Assembly (NCBI RefSeq): GCF_003991905.1
Contig: NZ_RSCL01000006.1
Coordinates: 349,733 to 413,732, forward strand
Length of the DNA: 64,000 nucleotides
DNA from: Dulcicalothrix desertica PCC 7102
GTDB taxonomy: Bacteria; Cyanobacteriota; Cyanobacteriia; Cyanobacteriales; Nostocaceae
Reading direction: 5' to 3'
Positions 62,471 through 64,000 of this stretch are shown in pieces. Each line of letters starts with the position of its first letter. The first letter of the stretch is position 1. Under the pieces are notes generated by a model. That model saw only the letters and a program-made list of their open reading frames with translations. It did not search any database and was not told where the DNA came from. The translations under genes were made by a program, and so were the position numbers.

Positions 62471-62986
62471 ATGCAAAGTGAGCCTTTAAATGAGCCTATT
62501 CTGCTTGCCAAAAGTCATATCATTGCGGATTTTGATTGTGGCAAACTGCCACTTAATGATTTCCTGATTAAATATGCTTTGCAAAATCAGGCAAGCGGGG
62601 GAGCCAGAACCTATGTCCTGACTTGCGCCGAGCGCGTCATTGGCTATTACAGTCTTGCTCCGGCATCCGTATCGCCGGACGATGTGCCTGCTCGCGTCAT
62701 GAAAGGGCAGGGGCGTTATCCCGTCCCGGTTATCCTTATGGCGCGGTTTGCCATAGACAAAGGTGAACAGGGAAAAGGCTTAGGTAAAGCCATGTTCCGC
62801 AACGCACTACGCCGCTCTCTGGCGGGGGCTGAAACTATTGGCGGTCGAGCTTTTCTTGTCCATGCTAAAGACGACGAAGCCCGCGCGTTTTACCTCAAAT
62901 TCGGCATGGAAGAATCTCCAACCAATCGCCTGCACTTGCTTTTGCTTTTCAAAGATATTCGACAATCACTTGAAGCCGCAGGTTAA
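62471..62986 (+). CDS. tacT: GNAT toxin, TacT-like (acetylates aminoacyl-tRNA)
   Basis: 171 residues. Acetyl-CoA loop QGKGLGKAMFRNALRR, preceded by VPVILMARFAIDKGEQ; the C-terminal ARAFYLKFGMEESPTNRLHLLLLFKDI includes the catalytic tyrosine (AFYLKFG). TacT-type toxins block translation by acetylating charged tRNAs. GC content near 50% suggests recent acquisition with tacA. Confidence 0.92.
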   Translation: MQSEPLNEPILLAKSHIIADFDCGKLPLNDFLIKYALQNQASGGARTYVLTCAERVIGYYSLAPASVSPDDVPARVMKGQGRYPVPVILMARFAIDKGEQGKGLGKAMFRNALRRSLAGAETIGGRAFLVHAKDDEARAFYLKFGMEESPTNRLHLLLLFKDIRQSLEAAG

Positions 62987-62994
62987 GTTTTCAA

Positions 62995-63016
62995 CGCAGA
63001 AATTTTGATTTCTGCG
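62995..63016. terminator. Hairpin after tacT
   Basis: CGCAGAAAT and ATTTCTGCG form a 9-bp perfect stem with a TTTG loop, ten bases after the tacT stop. No T run follows, so intrinsic termination is uncertain. A second small stem, CCGCTAC/GTAGCGG, lies near 63056-63080. Confidence 0.55.
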
Positions 63017-63288
63017 ATGTGCTAATTTTGAATCTATTTAAAGCGTGCCCACTCACCGCTACTTAAATCTCGTAGCGGAGGTAAATCTAAGAGGGTATTT
63101 ATAAAGTAAATCTTAAGAACAGTGAGCAGTAATTTTGTACGAGACATAATCAAGCACACTCAGTAGCGCATTATTGGGGAAAAAACCGACAGTTTTATTT
63201 TGACGCTTTAAAAAAAAGATTAAAATCTTGGATAGTAAAAAGGTTACAGCTATTATGATTATGTAACATAATCATGTGGATGTATCCA

Positions 63289-63708
63289 ATGAGTAAAGCG
63301 AAAAAAACTAAAAAATCTAAGTCTGACTGGGGAGGATATAGACTGAATGCAGGCAGGAAAGCAACTTGGAATAATGAAGAAACTTGCACTATTCGTATTC
63401 CCAAAGCTTTGTCCAACGAAATTTTAAGGTTTGCGCGAGCTTTGGATTCAGGGGAGATAATTGAATTTGTAACAGAATCAAATTGGTCTGAAGACGAAAA
63501 TCATGATTACGTAACAGATTCAAATTTTAATTATCAGCAAAGCATTTCAGGCAACTTTGATTTTGCAACAGAATCAAAATTAGAAAATGTAAATGCGTCT
63601 ACCGTTTTTGATGAGATTGAAAGCTACCTCAACAATCTTGATAATGTAACAGAATCAAATGCACGATGGATACCAATGCCAGATTTTGATGAAGCAATAC
63701 AGATATAG
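63289..63708 (+). CDS. Hypothetical protein with repeated VTESN motif
   Basis: 139 residues from ATG 63289. The N-terminus SKAKKTKKSKSDWGGYRLNAGRKATWNNEETCTIRIPKALSNEILRFARALDSG has the basic GRKxxWN..TxTIRIP pattern of small cyanobacterial proteins that may be ribbon-helix-helix-like. The remaining part is acidic and carries four copies of (V/A)T(E/D)S(N/K), each encoded by a near-identical 14-mer (G(T/C)AACAGAATCAAA at 63469, 63511, 63565 and 63646). Function unknown. Confidence 0.68.
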   Translation: MSKAKKTKKSKSDWGGYRLNAGRKATWNNEETCTIRIPKALSNEILRFARALDSGEIIEFVTESNWSEDENHDYVTDSNFNYQQSISGNFDFATESKLENVNASTVFDEIESYLNNLDNVTESNARWIPMPDFDEAIQI

Positions 63709-63741
63709 CAGTCCTACATGATTTGTAAAAATTATAACCCT

Positions 63742-63769
63742 GTAGAGACGCGATTAATCGCGTCTCTAC
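63742..63769. repeat. 28-bp palindrome family D, copy 4
   Basis: GTAGAGACGCGATT followed by its exact inverse complement, the same sequence as inside the atzE-like gene. The remaining bases to 64000 hold an AGGGAGGAGT purine run at about 63940 but no start codon follows in frame, so no gene is called. Confidence 0.9.
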
Positions 63770-64000
63770 GACGTGCGGATTTACCTTCGGTACACTTCGT
63801 GAACACAAATGATTTAGGATTGCTATAGCAAGAAAAATAGTCAAACAAAAAAAGTGCGCCCGCATATCCGTGGCACGACTGATATCCAAGTTATATTCAG
63901 TACAAGTAAATGCTAATGCCTTAAAACCATATAGGGAGGAGTAACATTTAACACACAAGACTATTTAACATTAATCTAACCATTGCGGCATATATTATTG

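Noticed and set aside
63930-64000. Purine-rich AGGGAGGAGT near the right edge as a ribosome site for a gene running out of the window
   Set aside because: No ATG, GTG or TTG in an open frame follows at usable distance within the window.

Overview
The window is chromosomal DNA of a filamentous, probably heterocyst-forming cyanobacterium (Nostocales-like). Evidence is the psaA-psaB operon, ndhS, a CpcT/CpeT bilin lyase, thf1 (psb29), a Psb35-like protein, oxygen-dependent hemF and a GH100 neutral invertase. Arrays of the heptamers TCCTAAC and GCTGAGT (short tandemly repeated repetitive, STRR, sequences) are also typical of this group. Base composition is about 40% GC. The usual cyanobacterial palindrome GCGATCGC (HIP1) was not seen. 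The hexamer GGCGCC occurs about 120 times by eye, while GATC is almost absent from the first 59 kb.

Layout. 0-9.5 kb: UDP-sugar genes (uxs-ugd), a CPA2 antiporter with two USP domains, a HAS-barrel protein, ndhS, rodA, apbC/mrp and a SRPBCC protein, all on the minus strand. 10-17 kb: hemF (with an apparent 1-nt frameshift), a STAS protein, cpcT-like, thf1, a holin-IV-like membrane protein, exbB-exbD, a YkvA-like protein and a sugar-phosphate nucleotidyltransferase. 18.3-20.2 kb is an AT-rich gene desert with a MITE-like palindrome. 20-32 kb: invertase, rsmB, a TerB-like protein, a Psb35-like protein, a class A PBP with an Arg/Ser tail, folK-NUDIX, aroE, a 53-aa LysM microprotein, obgE plus a tyrosine phosphatase, and a TerB/Mo-nitro_C protein. 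32-37 kb: a GCS-like ligase, an old yellow enzyme, then a decayed patch (broken antitoxin, truncated dynamin GTPase, DUF433, pentapeptide protein) and a RAYT transposase bracketed by REP-like palindromes. 37-42 kb: psaA-psaB.

42-59 kb: a Pro-rich lipoprotein, a thioredoxin/NHL protein, a second and broken RAYT with its own palindrome family, DUF952, an abgT-atzG-atzE cluster, GNAT and HEAT-like proteins, several unrecognised small genes, a CIA30/SDR fusion, and a LysR gene divergent from a coupled methyltransferase-TSUP-nucleotidyltransferase set. 59-64 kb looks partly acquired: PIN toxin/antitoxin, ArsR-SRPBCC (the latter apparently frameshifted), a clpP paralog coupled to a DUF4440 gene, and a TacA/TacT pair. 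Here GATC reappears and GGCGCC dwindles and then vanishes.

The dominant theme outside the genes is repeat load. At least seven families of short palindromic or heptameric repeats sit at gene 3' ends and often supply the stop codon or last residues (rodA, cpcT, aroE, apbC, atzE, the NHL gene). One 28-bp palindrome lies in frame inside atzE. No tRNA, rRNA or CRISPR array was recognised. All calls come from reading the sequence; no database search was run.
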